DNA of 6,957 nucleotides from Anaerolineae bacterium (GTDB lineage Bacteria; Chloroflexota; Anaerolineae; DUEN01), in assembly GCA_021159845.1 (NCBI GenBank), contig JAGHDS010000334.1, positions 1-6,957 on the forward strand. The letters are read 5' to 3'. Both the position numbers and the translations under genes were made by a program. The first letter of the stretch is position 1. Every line of letters starts with the position of its first letter. Shown piece after piece: positions 1 to 6,482 of this stretch. Under the pieces are notes generated by a model, which saw nothing but the letters and a program-made list of their open reading frames with translations, did no database searches and had not been told where the DNA came from.

Positions 1-119
1 GTGGCCGGCGTTTGCTGACCGCCACACGCTGTGAGGATGACGAGAGCGATCAGGAGTCCCATCCCCCCCCAGCGCAGCGCACGTCCCAAGCGAGCTCCAC
101 GACGTCCAGTCTCCGTCAT
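1..119 (-). CDS. Secreted lipoprotein, N-terminal part only (cut by window edge)
   Basis: Reading leftward from an ATG at 119, 39 codons are open up to the window edge. The start is backed by a strong Shine-Dalgarno GGAGGAGG (127-134) seven bases upstream. The peptide has an arginine-rich n-region (residues 6-16), a hydrophobic core (about 21-31, GLLIALVILTA) and then a lipobox L29-T30-A31-C32 followed by GGQQTPA. This is a classic signal peptidase II signal, so the mature protein should be lipid-anchored on the outer face of the cytoplasmic membrane, starting at Cys32. The mature domain is outside the window and its function cannot be told; substrate-binding proteins are one common class with such starts. 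A G8 run falls between Arg16 and an alternative start at Met20. The gene points the same way as the DUF58 gene but lies 463 bp after it, so it probably has its own promoter. I am sure of the signal type, not of the function. Confidence 0.8.
   Translation of the reverse strand, partial: MTETGRRGARLGRALRWGGMGLLIALVILTACGGQQTPA
63..70 (-). repeat. G8 homopolymer inside the lipoprotein signal sequence
   Basis: Eight C on the plus strand (eight G on the coding strand) encode the end of Trp17, Gly18 and Gly19, directly before an in-frame ATG (Met20, 60-62). Gain or loss of one G would put the upstream ATG out of frame with the hydrophobic core and lipobox, while Met20 could still start a shortened signal lacking the positive n-region. 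Tracts of this length are known slippage sites in some bacteria; whether this one varies is unknown. Confidence 0.5.
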
Positions 120-175
120 CACATTACCTCCTCCGTGCTGATGAAATGCTTAACTTATGAACGGACGGACATACA

Positions 176-223
176 CCCCACCCGTTTTTTTACCCCTATA
201 GCCCCACACCACTCACCCAACCC
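176..223 (-). other. G-run cluster, possible G-quadruplex in the lipoprotein leader
   Basis: On the minus strand (mRNA sense for the lipoprotein) six runs of three or four G occur within 48 bases: 221-223, 216-218, 202-205, 193-196, 181-183 and 176-179. The loops in that order are 2, 10, 5, 9 and 1 nt. Two loops exceed the usual 7-nt limit, so this is a relaxed rather than canonical quadruplex motif. It ends 56 bases before the lipoprotein ATG and so lies in its leader or promoter zone. The 9-nt loop includes the complement of a T7 tract (185-191). Confidence 0.35.
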
Positions 224-413
224 ATCGCCACAAAGTCGGGTGAGACGTCAGAAGGTATCAAAACACCCCATACCTGCAATGATAGGATGTCGATAGCGAA
301 GGAAGAGCAGTGGACTGGATTGTAAGAAGTTAGAACGCAAGGCAGAAAGGAGATGTGCCCGAGGCCACACGGCCAGTTGGCTACGTCGCCAAGCGAGGGA
401 ACAACAACAGGAG

Positions 414-440
414 AGTATCACAACCACGACGCTTTGTCAA
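414..440 (-). promoter_or_regulatory. Possible promoter for the lipoprotein gene
   Basis: On the minus strand a perfect -35 box TTGACA (435-440) is followed 15 bp later by GATACT (414-419), preceded by TGT as in an extended -10 element. The spacer is shorter than the preferred 17 bp; at 17 bp the box would be TACTCT, which is poorer. Transcription would begin near 407 and leave a leader of almost 290 nt before the lipoprotein start. I found no better -10/-35 pair closer to the gene, but a promoter of another sigma factor is possible. Confidence 0.35.
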
Positions 441-518
441 AAGGAAACACCCCGGGCTCTGGACACGAGTCCGGATATAAGGGGTACATCCCAATTCAGT
501 GGCAAACCACGAGTACAG

Positions 519-543
519 GCGCCCCAAGGGATACCCAAGGCGC
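519..543 (-). terminator. Imperfect hairpin after DUF58 gene, weak terminator candidate
   Basis: About 40 bases after the DUF58 stop, GCGCC (519-523) pairs with GGCGC (539-543), and inside it GGG (528-530) can pair with CCC (534-536). No U-run follows in the minus direction, so this is at best a terminator lacking the usual tail. The same stretch contains two of the three CCCAAGG copies (523-529, 534-540; the third is at 564-570), so the pairing may be a by-product of those repeats. Confidence 0.25.
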
Positions 544-582
544 ACGGCAACACATCGGAGCCCCCCAAGGGCGCGAAGATAC

Positions 583-1857
583 CTACTCCAAACGGGCAGG
601 ATAAGCAAGCGCCGTGCTGAGATCGTCATCGCGTCTAACGAGATGGGCGGGGATGTTATATGAATGAAGTGAGAGCAAGACAGCCCGCCAGGCGGGCGCG
701 GGCCCAAACGTATTCGCAGCCAGCAGAACGGCGATGCTACGAGTCCCGCGACGGCCCAGCTCGCGCAGCACGGCCACCCACTCCAGCGATGTGGATGGCG
801 TAACCGCGACGATGACCGTGCTTCGGCTCAAATATTGCCCTTCCAGAGCCAACACCTGAGCGAAGGGCATACGCCCGCGCGACTCAACTACAGCCAGCGT
901 TTCCAGGATGCGATGCAACTGTCGATCGCCACGGTCGGCTTGAATGATCTCCCGTGATTGGGCATAGGTCACAAATCCAACAGCCCGGTCATGTTGCAGG
1001 AAGTGGCGAGCTATCGAGGCAGCTATAGCGACCCCATACTCCTCGGTGCTTGGTGCCAGTTGGACCCGGGGTACCCCCCGCTGCAACAACACGGGATGCT
1101 CGCTCAAGTCTATGGTCGCTGGTTCCCACGGGGCGGCCACATGCACGGCCTGATCCATATCCAGGAAAACCCACACATCGGCGGTCGGGTCCAGCTCGAA
1201 CTCCTTCACAATCAATCGACCTGTCCGCGCCGTGGAGGGCCAATGAATGCGGTTGAAAGAATCGCCCGGCTGATAGTCTCGGACCCCGGCGACGTTTGTC
1301 GTCACGTGGTACGTCCGGCGGCGAATCGCATCACCGCCTGTGATCTCCCCCACCGGCAGAGCGAAACCAGGCAAGTCGACTGTCGCCGGATACACTACCA
1401 GGGAGGAGGTCGCAGGCACCAGGCGCTCCAGCCGGAACAACCCCAGAAGATCGCCCGAAGCCAGGATCATTGGGCCCAGGGTATACCGGCCTCGTCGCTG
1501 GCATAGTGTTCGCACGAGCCACCGACGCGAGCGACGCCCCCCCAGCATACTGACAACCCGGCTGGTGTGATGCCCTGGCAAATCCGACAGGTCCCTGATC
1601 TCCAGCCACAGTTTGGTGAACCGCGAGCGATTCCAGACATCGAACTGTTCCTCCGCGAATTGCCCTACCTGAGTCCGGCGTGAACGTGTATGGCGTTCGA
1701 CCTGAACCCAGTTGATCCCTGTCCAGGCCCACAGAAATGAGACGACGACAACGGCCGTCATCAGGTAGGCCACCGTGTACGCGATGCTCCGCCCCGTGTT
1801 CAGCGCGAAAATCCATGCGGCCACACCCAACAGGATAACACCCCATGAACGCCTCAA
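583..1857 (-). CDS. DUF58 domain membrane protein, partner of MoxR ATPase
   Basis: This 424-residue protein has two membrane segments at its N-terminus (about 5-20 and 27-46) and then a large soluble part, as expected for DUF58 proteins. The family signature is clear at 191-206, GVRDYQPGDSFNRIHW, followed by STARTGRLIVKEFE. A von Willebrand A-like fold begins near 226 (DVWVFLDMDQ); the metal-site motif DxSxS is degenerate here (D-M-D-Q-A), so metal binding is doubtful. Start: a TTG at 1857, chosen because GAGGTG lies five bases upstream and the codons after it encode the first membrane helix; no in-frame ATG is available at that point. The gene begins 39 bp after the MoxR gene and shares its direction, so the two are surely co-transcribed. 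MoxR-DUF58 pairs are widespread and believed to help assemble or activate envelope proteins or complexes; the actual client is unknown. The commonly associated transglutaminase or VWA-protein genes are not in the window. Confidence 0.9.
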   Translation of the reverse strand: MRRSWGVILLGVAAWIFALNTGRSIAYTVAYLMTAVVVVSFLWAWTGINWVQVERHTRSRRTQVGQFAEEQFDVWNRSRFTKLWLEIRDLSDLPGHHTSRVVSMLGGRRSRRWLVRTLCQRRGRYTLGPMILASGDLLGLFRLERLVPATSSLVVYPATVDLPGFALPVGEITGGDAIRRRTYHVTTNVAGVRDYQPGDSFNRIHWPSTARTGRLIVKEFELDPTADVWVFLDMDQAVHVAAPWEPATIDLSEHPVLLQRGVPRVQLAPSTEEYGVAIAASIARHFLQHDRAVGFVTYAQSREIIQADRGDRQLHRILETLAVVESRGRMPFAQVLALEGQYLSRSTVIVAVTPSTSLEWVAVLRELGRRGTRSIAVLLAANTFGPAPAWRAVLLSLHSYNIPAHLVRRDDDLSTALAYPARLE

Positions 1858-1896
1858 GAGACCACCTCTCGTCCCAAGGGAGGAAGGGAAGAGGAG

Positions 1897-2859
1897 TTAG
1901 CGAGCCCGCACATGAGCACCCGGGACCGGGACGGAATTGAGCGTCTCCTCGATCAGGGCACGAGGGTCCACGTTCTTAATCCGGGCCGACGGGCTGATGA
2001 TCAGCCGATGCGCCAGCGTGGGCTCGGCGAGGGCTTTCACATCATCGGGGATGACGTAGTCGCGGCCGAGCACGGCCGCTCGTGCCCGGCTCGTCTTATA
2101 CAATGCCAGCGAAGCGCGCGGCGAAGCGCCCAGGTACACATCCGGATGACGGCGTGTCGCCGTCACCAGAGCGATGATGTACTCCTTGACCAGATCATCC
2201 ACATAAACCTGCTTAACGGCCTCCTGTGCCTCCAGCAATTCCTCTACGGTGACCACCTGCCCGATGGTCTCAATGGGGTGAACCTCCCGTTGCAAATCCA
2301 ACATGGTCATCTCATCTCTCGGGGAGGGATACCCCAGGGTAATCCGCATCATGAAACGATCGACCTGGGCCTCCGGCAATGGGAAGGTCCCCTCGTACTC
2401 AATCGGGTTCTGCGTAGCCAGGACCAGGAATGGGCGAGATAGAGGATAGGTCACCCCGTCTACGGTGATCTGTCGTTCCTCCATCGCCTCCAGCAGGGCC
2501 GACTGTGTCTTTGGTGTCGCTCGATTGATCTCATCGGTGAGGACGATTTGGGCCATCACCGGCCCCGGCCGGAATTCGAACTCCCCCGTTTTCTGGTTGA
2601 AAACGGATACTCCCGTGACGTCGCTGGGCAACATATCGGGCGTGAACTGGATGCGACGGAAGCTGCACCCGATGGATTTGGCGATCGCGCGCGCCAGCAT
2701 CGTCTTGCCCACGCCAGGCACGTCCTCGATCAGGATGTGTCCCTCACAAAGCAAGGCGAAAAGGGCAAGCTGGATCTCGTCCCGCTTGCCGATGATCACT
2801 CGCTCCACGTTATCAATAATCCGCTCGGCAACACTCTGTACCTGCTGTACTTGATTCAT
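1897..2859 (-). CDS. MoxR family AAA+ ATPase
   Basis: A 320-residue cytoplasmic AAA+ ATPase of the MoxR class, chaperone-like motors that remodel or help insert cofactors into protein complexes. Visible motifs: Walker A with GVGKT (49-53) in EDVPGVGKT, the signature QFTPDMLPSDVTG (71-83), Walker B IVLTDEINRA (105-114), sensor 1 ATQNP (148-152), the FPLPEAQVDRF segment (159-169) with the likely arginine finger, and sensor 2 GASPRAS (244-250) in the lid domain. All key residues are present and the length is typical. The frame is open up to an ATG at 2925, but I place the start at 2859. There the protein begins MNQVQQVQSV as in relatives, a SD-like AGGGGGG lies 11 bases upstream, and the 2925 ATG falls about at the predicted transcription start. 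It is followed after 37 bases by the DUF58 gene, its usual partner. Transcription is probably from the promoter at 2935-2963. Confidence 0.95.
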   Translation of the reverse strand: MNQVQQVQSVAERIIDNVERVIIGKRDEIQLALFALLCEGHILIEDVPGVGKTMLARAIAKSIGCSFRRIQFTPDMLPSDVTGVSVFNQKTGEFEFRPGPVMAQIVLTDEINRATPKTQSALLEAMEERQITVDGVTYPLSRPFLVLATQNPIEYEGTFPLPEAQVDRFMMRITLGYPSPRDEMTMLDLQREVHPIETIGQVVTVEELLEAQEAVKQVYVDDLVKEYIIALVTATRRHPDVYLGASPRASLALYKTSRARAAVLGRDYVIPDDVKALAEPTLAHRLIISPSARIKNVDPRALIEETLNSVPVPGAHVRAR

Positions 2860-2934
2860 GGAAAATGCCGCCCCCCTAATGGATACCCAAGACTCGCTCG
2901 CAACACCTGTTCCCACGATAATCAACGCACTCCC

Positions 2935-2963
2935 ATTATATCCGCATTCCGCATAAGGGGTAA
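2935..2963 (-). promoter_or_regulatory. Promoter of the moxR-DUF58 operon
   Basis: On the minus strand a perfect TATAAT (2935-2940) lies at the correct distance (17 bp) from TTACCC (2958-2963), which matches the -35 consensus at only three of six positions. The weak -35 suggests help from an activator or moderate strength. Transcription should start near 2928, giving a leader of about 70 nt before the start at 2859. The -35 overlaps an 18-bp near-palindrome. Confidence 0.6.
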
Positions 2964-2977
2964 GCAGGCCTGCCTAC
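2960..2977. promoter_or_regulatory. 18-bp near-palindrome over the moxR -35, operator candidate
   Basis: GTAAGCAGG (2960-2968) is followed directly by CCTGCCTAC (2969-2977); the two arms are reverse complements except for one position. The centre GCAGGCCTGC is a perfect 10-bp palindrome. The site overlaps the proposed -35 box (2958-2963) and extends upstream of it, the usual place for a regulator that either helps or blocks RNA polymerase. The regulator is unknown. Confidence 0.35.
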
Positions 2978-3014
2978 ATTCGTCCCCCGGATGCCTCTCT
3001 GTCCCTTCAGATGC

Positions 3015-3047
3015 GAAGCGGGGCGCACCCGCAGTACGCCCCGCTTC
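3015..3047 (-). terminator. Strong GC hairpin after icd, probable terminator
   Basis: CGCCCCGCTTC (3037-3047) and GAAGCGGGGCG (3015-3025) form a perfect 11-bp stem with an 11-nt loop. It starts 24 bases after the icd stop codon. No U-tract follows on the minus strand, nor on the plus strand, so it is not a textbook intrinsic terminator; it may stop transcription with help, or protect the 3' end of the acn-icd mRNA. Confidence 0.55.
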
Positions 3048-3071
3048 CGGGTTGACGGTTCTATGCTCGTG

Positions 3072-4376
3072 TCAGTCATCCATGTGCTGGATGATCGCAC
3101 GGCCGAACTCGGAGCATTTCAGCAGCGTGGCGTCATCCATCAGACGGTGGAAATCATAAGTGACCGTCTTGGCAGCAATCGCCCCAGAAATCCCCTTAAT
3201 GATCAGATCGGCTGCCTCGTTCCACCCCATGTACCGGAGCATCATCTCGCCGGAAAGGATGACGGATCCGGGGTTCACCTTGTCCTGGCCAGCATATTTA
3301 GGCGCAGTGCCGTGAGTTGCCTCGAAGATCGCGTGCCCGGTGGTGTAGTTGATGTTCCCACCAGGGGCAATGCCGATGCCGCCAACCTGGGCTGCCAGCG
3401 CGTCGGATAAGTAATCACCGTTCAAATTCATGGTCGCCAGCACATCAAACTCCCGGGCCCGAGTGATCGTCTGCTGGAAGACGATATCGGCGATTACATC
3501 CTTGACCAATAGCTTCCCAGCCTTGAGCGCGGCTTCCTGCTCGGCGTTAGCCGCCGCCTCCCCTTTCTCCGCCTTGGTGCGTCCCCACTGGGCCCACGTG
3601 TATACTCGATCACCGAACTCCTGTTCCGCCACCTCGTATCCCCAATTGCGGAAAGCGCCCTCGGTGAACTTCATGATATTGCCCTTGTGCACCAGGGTAA
3701 CGCTGCGCCGGTGATTGTCTAACGCCCACTGAATGGCCGCCCGCACCAAACGCTGGGTCCCTTCTTTGGACACCGGCTTGATGCCGATCCCGGAAGTTTC
3801 CGGGAAACGGATCTTGGCGTACTCCTCCGGGAAGTGCTCTTTCAGCAGCGCCATAAAGCGGGCGTTCGCCTCCGTCCCATACTCGAACTCGATGCCGGTA
3901 TAGATGTCCTCCGTATTCTCGCGGAAAACCACCATATCCACATATTCTGGATGCCTGACCGGCGAGGGTACACCTGGGAACCAGCGCACTGGACGTTGAC
4001 AGACGTATAGATCCAATGCCTTGCGCAATGCCACGTTGAGCGAGCGAATGCCACCACCTATGGGCGTTGTCAGCGGCCCCTTGATGCCTACCAAGAACTC
4101 CTTGAAAGCAGCGATCGTCTCATCGGGCAGCCAGGTTCCGAATTTCTCGAAAGCCTTCCCGCCGGCGTACACCTCCATCCAATGGATCTTGCGGCGTCCG
4201 CCGTAAGCCTTCTCCACAGCGGCGTCGAAGACCGGTTGGGCCGCTCGCCAAATATCCGGTCCCGTGCCATCTCCTTCGATGAAGGGAATGATCGGGTGAT
4301 CAGGAACCTGCAGCTTCCCATTCTCAATAGTAATTCTCTCCCCATCCGCTGGGACCCGTACGTTTACGTAATCCAC
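3072..4376 (-). CDS. icd: Isocitrate dehydrogenase, NADP-dependent
   Basis: Icd oxidatively decarboxylates isocitrate to 2-oxoglutarate in the TCA cycle, forming NADPH in the cytoplasm. The 434-residue protein aligns by eye with E. coli Icd throughout. The substrate site GGGIRSLNVALR supplies Ser112, Asn114 and Arg118, with Arg128 and Arg152 (FREN) further on. Catalytic Tyr159 (DIYTG) and Lys231 (HKGNIMKFTEGAF), and metal-binding Asp321 and Asp325 (NLNGDYLSDALAAQVGG) are present. NADP rather than NAD use is indicated by Lys360-Tyr361 (GTAPKYAG) and Tyr407/Arg411 (TYDFHRLM). A charged Ala/Glu/Lys-rich stretch near 266-290 is longer than in E. coli, as in many non-enteric Icds. Ser112 matches the serine phosphorylated by AceK in E. 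coli, but no such kinase gene is here. The start is a GTG at 4376, preceded by GGAGG at five bases; an in-frame GTG at 4388 would add four residues but has no good SD. The gene lies 71 bp after acn. Confidence 0.96.
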   Translation of the reverse strand: MDYVNVRVPADGERITIENGKLQVPDHPIIPFIEGDGTGPDIWRAAQPVFDAAVEKAYGGRRKIHWMEVYAGGKAFEKFGTWLPDETIAAFKEFLVGIKGPLTTPIGGGIRSLNVALRKALDLYVCQRPVRWFPGVPSPVRHPEYVDMVVFRENTEDIYTGIEFEYGTEANARFMALLKEHFPEEYAKIRFPETSGIGIKPVSKEGTQRLVRAAIQWALDNHRRSVTLVHKGNIMKFTEGAFRNWGYEVAEQEFGDRVYTWAQWGRTKAEKGEAAANAEQEAALKAGKLLVKDVIADIVFQQTITRAREFDVLATMNLNGDYLSDALAAQVGGIGIAPGGNINYTTGHAIFEATHGTAPKYAGQDKVNPGSVILSGEMMLRYMGWNEAADLIIKGISGAIAAKTVTYDFHRLMDDATLLKCSEFGRAIIQHMDD

Positions 4377-4381
4377 CGTCG

Positions 4382-4386
4382 CCTCC
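4382..4386 (-). promoter_or_regulatory. icd: Ribosome binding site that fixes the icd start
   Basis: GGAGG on the minus strand sits five bases before the GTG at 4376. It overlaps the alternative upstream GTG at 4388, which would leave that codon without a usable SD. This argues for the shorter Icd beginning with (V/M)DYVNV. Confidence 0.6.
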
Positions 4387-4447
4387 ACATAACATCGAGA
4401 TTCCCGCGCAGCGTTCCAGGGGCAGGCTACCCCCGACGTCTGGGTGC

Positions 4448-6382
4448 CTATGCAGTGGGCGCTTGCGATCGGATGAAATTGAGCAGCCCACCCGCCAAAA
4501 CGATCCGCACCTGCCGGGACGTTAGCTGGCAGCGTACCTGAACGGACATCCCTTGTGTGGTATCGCGTATGACGAACGTATCGCCACGCTGCAAGGCAGC
4601 GCGTACATCAGGGATAACCAAGCGATCCCCTTGCTGCAGCCGGTCGTAGTCGGCATCGTCTGTAAAGACGAGGGGGAGCACGCCGAAATTGACCAAGTTT
4701 GCATGATGGATGCGCGCGAACGAGCGCGCGATGACCGCCTTCACGCCGAGGTAGCGCGGTGCAAGAGCCGCGTGCTCTCGCGCCGAGCCCTGGCCGTAGT
4801 TTTGCCCGCCGATGATAAAGCCGCCCCCCTTCTCCCGAGCCCGCCGAGGGAACGTCGGATCCACGCGGGTGAATGTGTGCTCGGACAACGCGGGCAGATT
4901 GGATCGTAATGGCAGCACGTTGGCGCCAGCCGGCGAGATATGATCCGTGGAGATGTTGTCCCCAACTTTTAGCAGGACCTCGCCCGCCAGCGTGTCGGGT
5001 AGCGGATCCGGCAGGGGGATAGGCTTGATGTTCGGCCCGCGGATGATTTCCACCTGGCTTGGATCATTCGCTGGGGGGATGATCATGTTGTCGACGGGCT
5101 CGAATCGCTCCGGGAGGGAGACCTGTATGGGCTCGCCGAGCTCGCGCGGGTCGGTGATGACGCCTTTGATGGCCGTCGCGACGGCCGTCTCTGGGCTGCA
5201 CAGGTACACCAGGTCGCCGGGGGTTCCCGAGCGGCCTGGGAAGTTCCGGTTGAAGGTTCGCACGCTTACCCCTTTTGTGGGCGGGGCCTGTCCCATACCC
5301 ACGCAGGGGCCACACCCGGCTTCCAGGATGCGCACCCCGGCCGCGATGAGATCGGCCAAGGCGCCGTTGCGAGCGATCATCGTGTACACCTGTCTGGACC
5401 CTGGCGAGAGCGTCATGCTGACCCGGGGGTGTACCGTGCGCCCACGCAGCATCCCAGCGACCTTCATGAGGTCCAGATAGGATGAATTGGTGCAGGATCC
5501 TATGCACACCTGGGCCACTGGCGTCCCCGCCACCTCTCGTACCGGCACGACGTTATCCGGGCTGGAAGGGCACGCGATGAGCGGTTCCAGATGTCCCAGG
5601 TCGATCTCGATCACTTCATCATATGTAGCGTCAGGGTCGGCGGCCAGGGGCACCCATACGTCCTCTCGTCCCTGGGCCCTCAGGTAACGTAGTGTTTCCT
5701 CATCGCTGGGGAAGATGGAGGTTGTAGCACCCAGCTCCGCTCCCATATTGGCGATCGTCGCGCGGGACGGAATATCCAGGCTACGTACACCATCACCGAA
5801 GTACTCAACGATATATCCCACGCCTCCCTTTACGCTCAGCCTGCGCAGCATCTCCAGGATTACATCTTTGGCCGAGACCCAGGGCGGTAGCTTCCCCGTG
5901 AGATGAACCCCCAGCACGCGCGGTGTGGTCAGGTAATACGGCCCACCTCCCATCGCGACGGCTACATCGAGGCCACCAGCGCCGAAGGCCAACATCCCCA
6001 TCCCGCCGGCTGTGGGCGTATGCGAGTCGGATCCTAGCAGTGTGCGGCCAGGACGAGCAAATCGTTCCAAGTGCACCTGGTGACAGATGCCGTTGCCTGG
6101 CCGGCTGAAGTAGATGCCATAACGAGCCGCGAAGCTCTGCAGGAAGCGGTGGTCATCGGCGCTTTCAAAGCCCGTTTGGAGCAGGTTGTGGTCAACGTAG
6201 GATACCGACAGCTCTGTGCGTACGCGAGGGATCCCCAGCGTCTCGAACTGGAGGTAAGCGGTTGTCCCGGAGGCATCCTGAGTGAGCGTCTGATCGATGC
6301 GCAGGGCTACTTCTCGGCCGGGCGACAGCTCCCCGGCGACTCGGTGTTCCTCCATAATCTTGTAGGCCAGACTTCGCCCCAT
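4448..6382 (-). CDS. acn: Aconitate hydratase, single-chain 'Aquifex type'
   Basis: Aconitase isomerises citrate to isocitrate through cis-aconitate with a [4Fe-4S] cluster. The 644-residue protein holds the three catalytic domains (about 1-420), a proline-rich linker near 440-465 and the swivelling fourth domain (about 466-600). Cluster cysteines are Cys297 (GSCTNS), Cys357 and Cys360 (AGCGPC). Active-site residues known from mitochondrial aconitase are visible as Asp64-His65 (VDH), His101 (ICHQ), Asp119-Ser120-His121 (GSDSHTP), Arg379 and Arg384 (FNRNFPGR), and the base Ser533 with Arg535 (GSAREHAAL). The length of about 640 fits the compact form described as Aquifex type and is far shorter than AcnA or AcnB (about 860-900). 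The start MGRSLAYKIMEEH is typical and has AAGGA eight bases upstream. A LeuC or homoaconitase role is unlikely: those enzymes have the swivel domain on a separate small subunit, and the next gene is icd. Transcription is from the promoter at 6483-6511. Confidence 0.95.
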   Translation of the reverse strand: MGRSLAYKIMEEHRVAGELSPGREVALRIDQTLTQDASGTTAYLQFETLGIPRVRTELSVSYVDHNLLQTGFESADDHRFLQSFAARYGIYFSRPGNGICHQVHLERFARPGRTLLGSDSHTPTAGGMGMLAFGAGGLDVAVAMGGGPYYLTTPRVLGVHLTGKLPPWVSAKDVILEMLRRLSVKGGVGYIVEYFGDGVRSLDIPSRATIANMGAELGATTSIFPSDEETLRYLRAQGREDVWVPLAADPDATYDEVIEIDLGHLEPLIACPSSPDNVVPVREVAGTPVAQVCIGSCTNSSYLDLMKVAGMLRGRTVHPRVSMTLSPGSRQVYTMIARNGALADLIAAGVRILEAGCGPCVGMGQAPPTKGVSVRTFNRNFPGRSGTPGDLVYLCSPETAVATAIKGVITDPRELGEPIQVSLPERFEPVDNMIIPPANDPSQVEIIRGPNIKPIPLPDPLPDTLAGEVLLKVGDNISTDHISPAGANVLPLRSNLPALSEHTFTRVDPTFPRRAREKGGGFIIGGQNYGQGSAREHAALAPRYLGVKAVIARSFARIHHANLVNFGVLPLVFTDDADYDRLQQGDRLVIPDVRAALQRGDTFVIRDTTQGMSVQVRCQLTSRQVRIVLAGGLLNFIRSQAPTA

Positions 6383-6421
6383 ACCGAATGTCCTTGTGCA
6401 GAGATTGGGTGGTCAGTGCTC

Positions 6422-6459
6422 CTCGCCTGCCCGGGCGAGTGGGGACCTCCTGATTCCCC
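6422..6459 (-). promoter_or_regulatory. Two small hairpins in the acn leader
   Basis: In the roughly 94-nt leader of acn, GGGGA/TCCCC (6455-6459 with 6441-6445, 9-nt loop) is followed by CTCGCC/GGCGAG (6434-6439 with 6422-6427, 6-nt loop). The first loop contains AGGAGG, a perfect SD sequence with no start codon behind it. The structures may affect mRNA stability or translation. I do not recognise a riboswitch or an iron-responsive element: the CAGUGN loop of animal IREs is not present in either hairpin. Confidence 0.3.
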
Positions 6460-6482
6460 GTCCGCCCCAGAAGAGGTAAGGC

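Larger units (their letters stand above)
120..582. other. Intergenic region between DUF58 gene and lipoprotein gene
   Basis: These 463 bp hold no protein gene I can support. Seen from the minus strand, in order of transcription, they contain: an imperfect hairpin and three CCCAAGG repeats (519-570) just after the DUF58 stop; a TTGACA box with a possible extended -10 (414-440); a 7-bp hairpin at 458-475 when read on the plus strand (TCTGGAC, loop ACGA, GTCCGGA, one T-G wobble); a G-run cluster (176-223) interrupted by an A7 tract; and the lipoprotein ribosome binding site (127-134). The base composition is strongly asymmetric near 174-223, C-rich on the plus strand. The open frames crossing the region have no family resemblance. 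Confidence 0.6.

Noticed and set aside
185..191. T7 tract as an intrinsic terminator on the plus strand
   Set aside because: No stable GC stem precedes it on the plus strand, and no plus-strand gene ends there.
12..296. Plus-strand frame of 94 codons at the left edge
   Set aside because: It is antisense to the lipoprotein signal sequence and crosses its leader; Ser/His/Pro-rich translation is a composition artefact.
353..604. Plus-strand frame beginning MCPRPHGQLA
   Set aside because: The AAGGAG directly abuts the ATG with no spacing, the sequence is low-complexity and unlike any family, and it runs into the 3' end of the DUF58 gene.
958..1506. Open plus-strand frame of 182 codons
   Set aside because: It lies fully antisense to the DUF58 coding region, has no family resemblance, and has no SD or promoter; it is a shadow of the high-GC gene.
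4448..6382. Possibility that the aconitase is a LeuC or homoaconitase large subunit
   Set aside because: The protein contains the fused fourth (swivel) domain with GSAREH, which LeuC-type enzymes carry on a separate subunit, and icd is the next gene.
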